NCBI GenBank assembly: GCA_011525665.1
Contig: WYAU01000064.1
Coordinates: forward strand, 1-49,661
Length of the DNA stretch: 49,661 bases
DNA from: Candidatus Brocadia sp.
GTDB lineage: Bacteria; Planctomycetota; Brocadiia; Brocadiales; Brocadiaceae
Direction: 5' to 3'
The translations under genes were made by a program, and so were the position numbers. Within the stretch, counting starts at the first letter, position 1. Every line of letters starts with the position of its first letter. Below the pieces are notes generated by a model. It saw only the letters and a list, made by a program, of their open reading frames with translations. It was not told where the DNA came from and did no database searches. Below are positions 33,860 through 41,370 of the stretch, piece by piece.

Positions 33860-35497
33860 ATGAAAACATCTTTTTGCCTTTTACTTTTTTCCCCTATCCT
33901 GGTGTTCGGCGGTTGTACAACGGTAAAATATTATCCCGTGAATTTTGTAGAGTCCCTCCAGCATCCTACGAAATTTCCCGTGGTTTTTTCCTCCAATGTC
34001 CAGAATATCGAAGAGATAGCAACCAAAAATCCTCTTGGTGAAAACGAAGATGTAAAGATCACCGATGTGGGCGAGAATAAAAATTCAAGTATGCATCTGA
34101 TCCAGGTGCGTGAGAATGGAGAACTCCGTCCTCATTACCACAAGCGGCATGATGAAGTTATCTACGTTAAAAAGGGCAGCGGTATTGCCACCCTTGACGG
34201 TACACGATATTTGGTAAAACCGGGTTCTATCTTACAAATTCCCGGCAAGACGGTGCATAAATTCCTGAATACCGGCGGTGAACAATTTGTAGCTGTTTCT
34301 ATCTTTTCTCCTCCATTTGACGGGAGGGATGAGAAGACTATCAGGGAAAAAAAGAAGGCTGACAGGAGCGTAAAGGAAGAAAAAAGGCTCGCCGCAAAAA
34401 AACCTGAAAAGATTGACGAAAAAAGAGAAATTTCAACGACAAAAGAACGCGCGGAAGAGAGCGGGACACCAAGAGGTAAACCTGACAAGGTCGCGGTAAA
34501 GAACTCGCACAGACCTGTCCCTGAGGAATGGAATTATGATGCCGAAAAACCGTCTCTTTCTTCACGAAAAGTTTCGTCACCGGAAGGCGTAAAAAAACAA
34601 AAGGGTATTGCTGGCGCCAAAGAATCAGCAGTAAATATAGAAGACATGCATGAAAAACTTACGAAGTTACTGGAACTCAAGGAAGAAGGAACCATCTCTG
34701 CTGAAGAATATGAGGAAAAAAAGGACGCCCTTGTGGATGGTCGTGATATCGGCGACCTTCCGGAATTAAAAGGTCACTCAAAAAAGATGATTACGGATGA
34801 AGATGAATCCGTTTTTGAAGAGGCAGAGAGACGTATTCCTGTAAACCGGGATTTCTCCGATGAAAATCGGGATACAATGTTTAGCGCCCAGGATTTGTCA
34901 GATGAAAGCGACCCCGCAGGACAAGAAGTTACCCCGATAGAAACAGAATCTCCGGATGATAAATTAAGGATCCTGGAAGAAATGAGGCATGAGGGTCTAA
35001 TCACGGAAGAGGATTATGCAGACAAGAAAAAAGAACTCGCGGGAATATCAGAAAGTGAAGAAAGCAGGCCGGTGCCATCCGGAAGCATGAACAGAGATGA
35101 ACGGATCCAGGAGCTTAAGGAGCTATACGAACAGGAACTCATCACGGAAGAAGATTATCGGTATAAGGTGAAAGAACTTGCCGGGACACGGGGTTCGCCT
35201 CCGGAAATTCCCCGAGATGAAGAGCAAACGTTTTCTCCTCCATCCGCGGACACCATCGAGGACGAACGAATCGGCGAACTGAAATCACTTTACGATGAGG
35301 GGCTCATTACAGGAGATGATTACGAGTATAAACTTAAGGAACTGACTGAGGCAAAGGCACAGAATTCTCCCGCCAAGATTTCGTCCGGGGAAAAAAGCGA
35401 AAATGAGAAGTTGTCAGAACTCGATGAATTAAGAGAGCTAGGCCTTATTTCCGAAGAAGACTACGAGTTTAAAAAGTCACAATTGTTGGGTGATTAA
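33860..35497 (+). CDS. Lipoprotein with cupin domain and five SHOCT-like repeats
   Basis: 545 residues. A lipoprotein signal ends at FGGC with C19 as the acylation site. A cupin follows: GELRPHYHKRHDE (metal ligands H92, H94 or H97, E99) and PGKTVHKFLNTG as motif 2. After a very charged linker (about 155-255) come five copies of a roughly 30-residue unit of the form L..L...G.I..E.Y..KK..L at about 34646, 34957, 35095, 35258 and 35399. Examples are LLELKEEGTISAEEYEEKK and LDELRELGLISEEDYEFKK. This is the SHOCT short C-terminal domain, normally present once. The function is unknown; the repeats suggest a protein-binding or oligomerising tail. The start lacks a Shine-Dalgarno sequence. Confidence 0.8.
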   Translation: MKTSFCLLLFSPILVFGGCTTVKYYPVNFVESLQHPTKFPVVFSSNVQNIEEIATKNPLGENEDVKITDVGENKNSSMHLIQVRENGELRPHYHKRHDEVIYVKKGSGIATLDGTRYLVKPGSILQIPGKTVHKFLNTGGEQFVAVSIFSPPFDGRDEKTIREKKKADRSVKEEKRLAAKKPEKIDEKREISTTKERAEESGTPRGKPDKVAVKNSHRPVPEEWNYDAEKPSLSSRKVSSPEGVKKQKGIAGAKESAVNIEDMHEKLTKLLELKEEGTISAEEYEEKKDALVDGRDIGDLPELKGHSKKMITDEDESVFEEAERRIPVNRDFSDENRDTMFSAQDLSDESDPAGQEVTPIETESPDDKLRILEEMRHEGLITEEDYADKKKELAGISESEESRPVPSGSMNRDERIQELKELYEQELITEEDYRYKVKELAGTRGSPPEIPRDEEQTFSPPSADTIEDERIGELKSLYDEGLITGDDYEYKLKELTEAKAQNSPAKISSGEKSENEKLSELDELRELGLISEEDYEFKKSQLLGD

Positions 35498-35599
35498 AAC
35501 ACGCCTCTCATAAACATACCACAAATTGTATTTCATAGTGATCCATTCTTTGTATCATTTCAAATTACACCAAAACAGTATTTCATAAATATTGTTCTG

Positions 35600-35615
35600 G
35601 CACATGTTTCGCTCT
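35600..35615 (+). promoter_or_regulatory. sigma-54-type (-24/-12) promoter candidate for the Rh transporter
   Basis: TGGCAC (35600-35605) with GG and GC ten bases apart (TGGCACATGTTTCGCT). This matches the -24/-12 consensus TGGCAC-N5-TTGC with one mismatch (TCGC). Sigma-54 control of ammonium transport is common in other bacteria. The start would be near 35626, leaving a leader of about 340 bases. Confidence 0.45.
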
Positions 35616-35771
35616 TATTTTGCAACGCTTTTAGCCTTCAAAACAAAATTGCGGTAAATGGCACTTTTCGCTTGATATTTCATGTCAAATGGAATATATA
35701 TATCCCCTGAAATATCAACAGGAAACAACAAATAGTGATATATAAAGTTTTAAGAAATATACGGAGAACTA

Positions 35772-35843
35772 ATGAGCACTCGTTACGAAATTCCCATGAG
35801 AATTGTTTCAGGGAAAGTGAAAACAAGCCACTTCAGTGGCTGA
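35772..35843 (+). CDS. Possible 23-residue leader peptide
   Basis: A short frame beginning MSTRYEIPMRIVSGKV with GGAG six bases before its ATG, ending 120 bases before the Rh transporter gene. The dyad at 35826-35841 sits on its stop codon, a layout seen in some attenuators. It may also be chance: no conservation can be tested here. Confidence 0.25.
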   Translation: MSTRYEIPMRIVSGKVKTSHFSG

Positions 35844-35963
35844 TATCATGCGTTTTAAATTGTTCGGAAAGTAAAAGTTTTCATAAAAAGTTGTTTCATT
35901 AACCATGCGAGTAATGTGTTAATTCCCACACCATTTTAGATATGAGAAAAGGAGGGCAGGTAG

Positions 35964-37373
35964 ATGGCAATGAAAAGGTTTTTGAAGTTGTACGGTGTTA
36001 TATGTATCGGTCTTTTATGCTTCCCCTTGCTAGGGGTGCCAAAAGTATTTGGCGGGGCTGAGGGGTTTGCAAATGAAGGAAAAAATCAATCGGTGGACCA
36101 TGCATTGCTCGCAACGCATGACACGCAGAACGATTGGAACGCGTGGTCTTCTATAGATCATGAATCTCCTACGCTTTCGGAAAATCATAAAATCCTCCTT
36201 GCCAGTAATAGCGTCGAATCTCATACACCGGCAAGAATTGAGTCAGTTTCTTCTCAGGGTGAACATCCCGCTGAGATTACATCTGCCATGGAGGACTTTA
36301 TTGAATTAACGAAGTATGGCAAGGCCATCCACGTTATGGCGATGCTGATGGTCGGTTTCGGTTTTTTAATGGTCTTTGTAAAAAGATACGGCTATGGCGC
36401 AGTTACTGCAACTTATATTGCGGTAAGCGTTGTTATTCCTTATTATATGTTTCTCAAGAAAATGGATATATTTGGAGAACCGGCTGAATTGACCATGGAT
36501 CGGTTGATCCTTGCCGAGTTTTGCGCAGCAAGCATACTCATTGCCACAGGGGCTTTCCTGGGCAGATTAAAAATGTCCCAGTATATTATTATGGCATTGA
36601 TATTTGTTCCATCCTATATGCTGAATGAATGGATTATGCTGGAAAATGGTATGGGGCTTATACCAAAGGGCCGGTTGATAGATACGGGGGGTTCTATCGT
36701 TATCCACCAGTTTGGGGCCTATTTTGGTTTAGGCGTAATTGTAAGAATGACCACGAGCGAGGATTTTCTTAAGAAAATAGAATCTGATAAGATCAGCAAT
36801 CAATTTTCCATGCTGGGAAGTATGGTCTTGTGGATATTCTGGCCATCTTTTTGTGCTGCGCCGGCAGAGATTTCAAAGATGCCTCTTGCTGCAGTCAATA
36901 CCGTTCTTTCGCTTTGTGGCGCAACGGTGTCCACGTATCTTGCAAGCACAATGATCCGGAAGAAGATCGCTATTGAAGATATGGCCAACGCAGCCCTCGC
37001 AGGCGGTGTGGCTATCGGTTCTTCCTGCGCGCATACCACGCCAAAGGCTTCGCTGATATTGGGTTTCATCGCCGGTATTTTAAGTGTCATTGGATTTGCT
37101 CTTATTCAACCGCGTATTCAAAGGGCAATAAAGGGTATTGATACGTGCGGTGTCCATAATCTTCATGGAATGCCCGGCATGCTGGGAGGTTTGGCAGCCA
37201 TCTTCATAGCACAGAACGTTGTGCCGGGACTTCAGATTAAGGGTGTGTTCATTACCTTCATTATCGCATGGATTACAGGGCTTGCCGCGGGAACAATCGT
37301 GTCTCTGTTCGGCTATCGAAAACAGTCCTATGAGGATGGGGTGGAGTTTATTGTTGAAGAGGAGCATCACTAA
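35964..37373 (+). CDS. Rh-type (Rhesus) ammonium transporter
   Basis: 469 residues. It conducts ammonia/ammonium across the cytoplasmic membrane. The Rh signatures, distinct from AmtB, are HVMAMLMVGFGFLMVFV, GGSIVIHQFGAYFGL with the first pore histidine H248, and DTCGVHNLHGMPGMLGG with the second, H398. About eleven membrane helices follow an N-terminal signal or helix (ICIGLLCFPLLGVPKVF). Between that and the next helix lies an unusually long hydrophilic loop (about residues 32-112) carrying six histidines. AGGAGG is eight bases upstream. A strong terminator follows the stop. Bacterial Rh proteins are known from Nitrosomonas and anammox bacteria, which supports the organism guess. Confidence 0.92.
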   Translation: MAMKRFLKLYGVICIGLLCFPLLGVPKVFGGAEGFANEGKNQSVDHALLATHDTQNDWNAWSSIDHESPTLSENHKILLASNSVESHTPARIESVSSQGEHPAEITSAMEDFIELTKYGKAIHVMAMLMVGFGFLMVFVKRYGYGAVTATYIAVSVVIPYYMFLKKMDIFGEPAELTMDRLILAEFCAASILIATGAFLGRLKMSQYIIMALIFVPSYMLNEWIMLENGMGLIPKGRLIDTGGSIVIHQFGAYFGLGVIVRMTTSEDFLKKIESDKISNQFSMLGSMVLWIFWPSFCAAPAEISKMPLAAVNTVLSLCGATVSTYLASTMIRKKIAIEDMANAALAGGVAIGSSCAHTTPKASLILGFIAGILSVIGFALIQPRIQRAIKGIDTCGVHNLHGMPGMLGGLAAIFIAQNVVPGLQIKGVFITFIIAWITGLAAGTIVSLFGYRKQSYEDGVEFIVEEEHH

Positions 37374-37406
37374 ATTTTCCCTCATTAACACAAAAGGATT
37401 CTCTAC

Positions 37407-37449
37407 AAAACCTCCTGCAAGGTCTTTCAATGCAGGAGGTTTTTTATTT
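37407..37449 (+). terminator. Rho-independent terminator after the Rh transporter
   Basis: AACCTCCTGCA pairs perfectly with TGCAGGAGGTT around an 11-base loop, followed by a run of T (37439-37445). It is the clearest terminator in the window, 34 bases after the stop codon. Confidence 0.92.
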
Positions 37450-37470
37450 AAAATGTAGTGGTATTTTAGA

Positions 37471-37499
37471 TTGACTCATAGGTTGTATTCTGATATACA
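37471..37499 (+). promoter_or_regulatory. sigma-70-type promoter for the GDT1-trpC gene run
   Basis: TTGACT (37471-37476), 17 bases, TATACA (37494-37499). It lies just past the terminator and about 100 bases ahead of the GDT1 half-gene, so it probably drives the three genes through trpC. Confidence 0.6.
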
Positions 37500-37603
37500 C
37501 GTGAATAACAGAAAAAGGCAATGTCGTTTTGCCTTGCAAAACGAAACTTAATTTAATGACTGACCCTCGTGAGATCCGTGCGAAACGGAGATGATATTAA
37601 TTT

Positions 37604-37876
37604 ATGAATTGGAAGATTATCGTGAGTGTATTTGTCACAATTTTTTTAGCAGAACTGGGGGATAAGACACAACTGGCATCTATCCTTATGACCAGTAAGA
37701 CAAACAAACCCGTACTGGTTTTTGTCGGTACTATGCTTGCATTTGCTGTAGTAACCGTTATTGGTGTTAGCGTAGGGGCTGTCATAACGAAATTTTTGCC
37801 TATCAGTTTCATTAAGGCGGGTGCAGCAATTGCCTTTATTATCATCGGAATCCTTATTCTCATCGGTAAAATCTAA
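37604..37876 (+). CDS. TMEM165/GDT1 (UPF0016) family half-length membrane protein
   Basis: 90 residues with three hydrophobic segments. It carries the family signature LAELGDKTQLASIL (ExGDKT), thought to bind Mn or Ca in cation/proton antiporters. Full-length members contain the motif twice; this protein has one copy, so it would act as a dimer or with a second half encoded elsewhere. The next gene encodes a membrane protein without the motif. No Shine-Dalgarno is evident before the ATG. Confidence 0.85.
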   Translation: MNWKIIVSVFVTIFLAELGDKTQLASILMTSKTNKPVLVFVGTMLAFAVVTVIGVSVGAVITKFLPISFIKAGAAIAFIIIGILILIGKI

Positions 37877-37878
37877 AA

Positions 37879-38316
37879 ATGACTGAAAAAGACCTGATAA
37901 ATCACTCACAACGTGTTGGAAAGGTGGCAAACCTGGTAATTTTTCTGGGTATATTAGGTATTATCCTGAGCATTTTGGCATTATCCGTTAGCCAGGGGCT
38001 TGCTCAGCGTGGCTACGGATTTGGTTATATTACCATAGGTTTATTCATGGTTGGGCTTGGATACGGCATCCGCTACCGGTATAAATATTGTCTTTATGCT
38101 GCTATAGGTCTGTTCATGATACTTTCGGGCAATTTCCTTTTCAGATTTTGTATACATCACACCGCCTATCTTTCCTTACGGCTGGCCTTATGCAGTTGGG
38201 TATCTTTTCGGCTCCTCCAGTCTCTTCCCTCCATGCAAATGCTTATTGCAACGAATACCTTGCCGGATAAAAGCAACCGTTTTATGGAACTTTTGTTGAA
38301 ACAAAAACGCGTATGA
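37879..38316 (+). CDS. Membrane protein of unknown function
   Basis: 145 residues. Three hydrophobic segments are visible: LVIFLGILGIILSILALSV, YITIGLFMVGLGYGI and CLYAAIGLFMILSGNFLF. The C-terminus is less hydrophobic and basic. I do not recognise the family. It begins two bases after the GDT1 half-gene stop and its own stop overlaps the trpC start as ATGA, so it is translated in a tight operon. It could be a partner for the half-length cation transporter, but only position supports this. Confidence 0.6.
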   Translation: MTEKDLINHSQRVGKVANLVIFLGILGIILSILALSVSQGLAQRGYGFGYITIGLFMVGLGYGIRYRYKYCLYAAIGLFMILSGNFLFRFCIHHTAYLSLRLALCSWVSFRLLQSLPSMQMLIATNTLPDKSNRFMELLLKQKRV

Positions 38317-39095
38317 CAATTTTGGATAAGATTTACCGGTATAAATTGATTGAAGTGTCTGAAAATAAAAAGCGGGTTTCCGTTGAGGTATTGAAAAAAG
38401 GCATTCACAAAATCCAAATCACGAAACCCTTTGGCATGGCGCTAAAATCGGATAGAGGTATGGGTATCATTGCGGAGATCAAAAAGGCCTCCCCCTCTCT
38501 GGGTATCATAAGGAATGATTTCGATCCGGTTGGAATTGCTCGTCTTTATGAGACAGGAGGCGCATCGGCCATTTCCGTCCTTACGGATGAAAAATTTTTC
38601 CAGGGCAGTTTATCCCATTTAACAGAGGTTAAGAAGTCTGTGGATTTGCCTGTTCTGAGGAAAGACTTCATCGTTGACGCATATCAAATTTATGAGGCGC
38701 GGGCTGCAGGGGCCGATGCGATACTGCTCATTGCCGCGATCCTCTCCAGGAAGCAAATAGAGTGTTTTTTAGAACTGGCAGCAGGGTTGGGTATGGATTG
38801 CCTGGTTGAAGTACATTCAGAATCGGAATTACACATGGTCTTGCAGACAAATGCCACGATTGTCGGAATAAACAACCGCGACCTTGCAACGTTTCAGACA
38901 GACCTGGGCACTACTCTTCGGCTGAGGTCCATTGTCCCCGCGGGAAAAATTGTTGTAAGCGAGAGTGGTATCAAATCACGGGAAGACGTGAAGAGATTGA
39001 TCGACATAGGTGTTCATGCTATTTTAGTCGGTGAAACCCTGATGAAAAGCGAAGACATACCAACCAAAATGCATGAACTGCTGGGAATACCATAA
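38313..39095 (+). CDS. trpC: Indole-3-glycerol phosphate synthase
   Basis: 260 residues. The TIM-barrel enzyme of tryptophan synthesis that closes the indole ring. Conserved pieces are IIAEIKKASPSLGIIRNDF (catalytic glutamate and lysine), ISVLTDEKFFQGSL, LPVLRKDFIVDAYQIYEARA, ADAILLIAAIL, VEVHSESEL, GINNRDLATFQTD and VVSESGI. All catalytic residues appear present. It stands alone: no other trp gene lies in the window. It overlaps the upstream membrane gene by four bases and converges on trxA, only three bases away. Confidence 0.94.
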   Translation: MTILDKIYRYKLIEVSENKKRVSVEVLKKGIHKIQITKPFGMALKSDRGMGIIAEIKKASPSLGIIRNDFDPVGIARLYETGGASAISVLTDEKFFQGSLSHLTEVKKSVDLPVLRKDFIVDAYQIYEARAAGADAILLIAAILSRKQIECFLELAAGLGMDCLVEVHSESELHMVLQTNATIVGINNRDLATFQTDLGTTLRLRSIVPAGKIVVSESGIKSREDVKRLIDIGVHAILVGETLMKSEDIPTKMHELLGIP

Positions 39096-39098
39096 GTA

Positions 39099-39425
39099 TT
39101 ACAGATGAGCATCCAGCACTGTCTTTAATTCTTTCTTCGATTTTACACCTACCATTTTATTCACGACCTCTCCATTTTTAAAAAGGATAATCGTAGGTAT
39201 TGCGGTAATTCCAAATTTAGCGGGGGTATTGTTATTTTCTTCCGTATCCATTTTTCCTATCTTCACTTTTCCTTTGTATTCCTTCGCCAGTTCGTCGATT
39301 ACAGGGGCCAATTGTCTGCAAGGACCACACCAGGCAGCCCAGAAATCTACCAAGACCGGGACATTTGATTTTACTACCTCTGTATCGAAATTTGCATCTG
39401 TTATTACAGCAACGTCTTCAGACAT
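39099..39425 (-). CDS. trxA: Thioredoxin
   Basis: 108 residues, the classical length. The redox motif WCGPC is in LVDFWAAWCGPCRQLAPVID, with the cis-proline in AIPTIILFKNGE and GVKSKKEL near the C-terminus. Its start overlaps the ferredoxin-thioredoxin reductase gene by eight bases, so the two are co-translated. This suggests that the thioredoxin is reduced with electrons from ferredoxin rather than from NADPH. Confidence 0.95.
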   Translation of the reverse strand: MSEDVAVITDANFDTEVVKSNVPVLVDFWAAWCGPCRQLAPVIDELAKEYKGKVKIGKMDTEENNNTPAKFGITAIPTIILFKNGEVVNKMVGVKSKKELKTVLDAHL

Positions 39426-39738
39426 ATTCTTCTCCTTTCTCTACCTTTGCTTGATAATTTACGCTCACAAAAAGATTGCAATGACATTCTCCCTCACGCT
39501 CAATTTCATCAATATGATAAACACAGGGGCAAATGATCTTTTTATCTCTTTCCCTGTCTCCTGTAACCAAACGGCAGGGGCAGTATGCATGTCCGAATTT
39601 GACCTTACGCATCAGTAATCCGTCAATTACTCTGTCTACAATTTTCGTATCCGGATTTAGCCTACAGGAACTATAAATCACGTATTCATTAATCATTTCC
39701 CGGATTCTTCTTGCTTCTTGTTCTGCGTTATTCTCCAT
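39418..39738 (-). CDS. Ferredoxin-thioredoxin reductase, catalytic chain
   Basis: 106 residues. All cysteines of the FTR catalytic subunit are visible: YSSCRLNPD with the partner cysteine, then CPCRLV, CPCVYH and CHCNLFV, which bind the 4Fe-4S cluster and form the active disulfide. It passes electrons from ferredoxin to thioredoxin. The variable subunit found in plants and cyanobacteria is not in the window; single-subunit systems are known in anaerobes and archaea. It is the first gene of a two-gene operon with trxA, behind the promoter at 39815-39844. Confidence 0.9.
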   Translation of the reverse strand: MENNAEQEARRIREMINEYVIYSSCRLNPDTKIVDRVIDGLLMRKVKFGHAYCPCRLVTGDRERDKKIICPCVYHIDEIEREGECHCNLFVSVNYQAKVEKGEEYV

Positions 39739-39814
39739 AGGTGTTCATGTGATAGTAGTGTGATCGTTTTCCTGTGTTACTCGGGGAATTTTTAGAAACA
39801 GAATACAGATGGTC

Positions 39815-39844
39815 ATTATATTTTATCTCGTTAGGATATTTCAA
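39815..39844 (-). promoter_or_regulatory. sigma-70-type promoter for the FTR-trxA operon
   Basis: On the minus strand, TTGAAA (39844-39839), an 18-base spacer and a perfect TATAAT (39820-39815). The start near 39808 gives a leader of about 70 bases to the FTR gene. Confidence 0.65.
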
Positions 39845-39960
39845 GGAAAAACCTGCCGGTGCAGAGATTATTTAACATGAGATTGCTCCGGAGGAACCCG
39901 GGTGCGGGTGTTGGATAATATGTGCCAGTGGGTTTTGATATTATCCTGTTATTGCCAGGA

Positions 39961-41247
39961 CTAATGCTGGGGGTGATCCGTATGATGAAATATGCCAAAT
40001 AATTTTTTGATGGTTTCCACATACCGGTATCCGCCACCATTCTTTGCCTCGAGCTTGGCAACTTTTGCAGGATGATGGAGAAGCTTGTTTATGGTTCGCT
40101 CCATGGTATAAACGACTTGTTCCCAGTCTCCGGTATCTATGGTTTTCAGCTTCGGCCTCAAACGTTCTAACTCTTCTTTCCCGACCGTATGGAAATGATT
40201 ACGCAACTGGGTTATTGCTGGTTCTATTTTCATTTCTTCCAGCTTTGCCATGAAATGTTCTACCTCTTCTTCAACAATAGCACGGCATTTTTCTACCTCC
40301 CTGGTTCGTTCATCAATGTTCTGATTCACAACAGATTGCAGGTCGTCAATATTGTAGAGGTAAACATTATCAACGTTGGCAACATCAGGCTCAATATCCC
40401 TGGGCACTGCAATGTCAATGAGGAACATGGGATTGCCCCTTCGATGCCAGATGGCTTCTTTAACCTGGTCTACATGGATTACATAATGGGGGGCAGAGGT
40501 CGAGCTGATAATAATATCGGCTTTTGCAAGATATTCACCCAGTAATTCGTATTTAATGGCCTGACCCTGGAAGGCGTTGGCGATCTCCTGGGCACGCTCA
40601 AAGGTGCGATTTGCAACCACAATAGTTCGCGCCCCTTCTTCGTAGAGATGCTTTAACAAAAGCTCGCACATTTCACCGGCACCCACCACGAGGACCATTT
40701 TACCGGTAAAATCCTGAAATATCTTTTCGGCAAATTCGACTGCGACGGAGCTTATCGAAACCTTCCTCTTTCCGATGGATGTTTTGGTATGTATGATTTT
40801 TGCAACATTGAGCGCCTGCTGAAATAGTTGGTTCATAACCTTTCCGGTGGCCTCTTCCATGGATGCCATGGTGTAAGCTTCCTTGACCTGTGAAAGGATC
40901 TGTGACTCACCCAGCACCATAGAATCAAGGCTGGCAGTGACAAAGAAAAGATGGTTCACGGCGCGACCATCCTTATAGTGGTACATGTAAGGAGAAAAAT
41001 TGCCGGACTCAATTTTGTGAAATTCGGCAAGGAACGAGAAGACGTCTTCTACAGTAACAGTGCCTTCGATTGACGATACATATATCTCCACCCGGTTACA
41101 GGTTGATAAAATAACGGCCTCCGCCGCTTGATGTTTGTGGAGAAATAGTGATAAGGCGGTGGAAATATTATTGGCATTAAAAGCCAATTTCTCCCTGATC
41201 TCTACAGGGGCCGACTTATGATTCAGCCCAACGACCAGAATACTCAT
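39961..41247 (-). CDS. hemA: Glutamyl-tRNA reductase
   Basis: 428 residues. It makes glutamate-1-semialdehyde from glutamyl-tRNA, the first committed step of C5-pathway haem synthesis. Motifs: GLNHKSAPVEIREKLAF, the active-site cysteine in LSTCNRVEIYV, SLDSMVLGESQILSQVK, the NADPH site MVLVVGAGEMCELLLKHL, and IDIAVPRDIEP. The C-terminal dimerisation helices are present (LRNHFHTVGKEELERL). The upstream gene on the same strand encodes a HemX-like membrane protein, an arrangement resembling Bacillus hemAX in reverse order. Confidence 0.96.
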   Translation of the reverse strand: MSILVVGLNHKSAPVEIREKLAFNANNISTALSLFLHKHQAAEAVILSTCNRVEIYVSSIEGTVTVEDVFSFLAEFHKIESGNFSPYMYHYKDGRAVNHLFFVTASLDSMVLGESQILSQVKEAYTMASMEEATGKVMNQLFQQALNVAKIIHTKTSIGKRKVSISSVAVEFAEKIFQDFTGKMVLVVGAGEMCELLLKHLYEEGARTIVVANRTFERAQEIANAFQGQAIKYELLGEYLAKADIIISSTSAPHYVIHVDQVKEAIWHRRGNPMFLIDIAVPRDIEPDVANVDNVYLYNIDDLQSVVNQNIDERTREVEKCRAIVEEEVEHFMAKLEEMKIEPAITQLRNHFHTVGKEELERLRPKLKTIDTGDWEQVVYTMERTINKLLHHPAKVAKLEAKNGGGYRYVETIKKLFGIFHHTDHPQH

Positions 41248-41370
41248 ATAAGAAACCTTTGTCTTGCGTAATCTACCGTAACAGTAATATTAGCGCGAAA
41301 TAAAATCAAAACAATTTAACATCATTTATTATACCATGAGTTTTTTGATTGCAGATGCCCATCGATAAGT

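Larger units (their letters stand above)
35498..35963. other. Long leader region of the Rh ammonium transporter
   Basis: 466 bases. It holds, in order, a sigma-54-like element (35600-35615), an 11-bp inverted repeat TTGATATTTCA/TGAAATATCAA with a 25-base loop (35672-35718), a 23-codon open frame (35772-35843) and a tight dyad AGCCACT-tc-AGTGGCT (35826-35841) that overlaps its stop. The entry is meant to group these; each is described separately or in the findings. Confidence 0.5.

Noticed and set aside
35660-35680. Second sigma-54 site at ATGGCACTTTTCGC
   Set aside because: The GG and GC pairs are eight bases apart instead of ten, so it does not fit the -24/-12 spacing.
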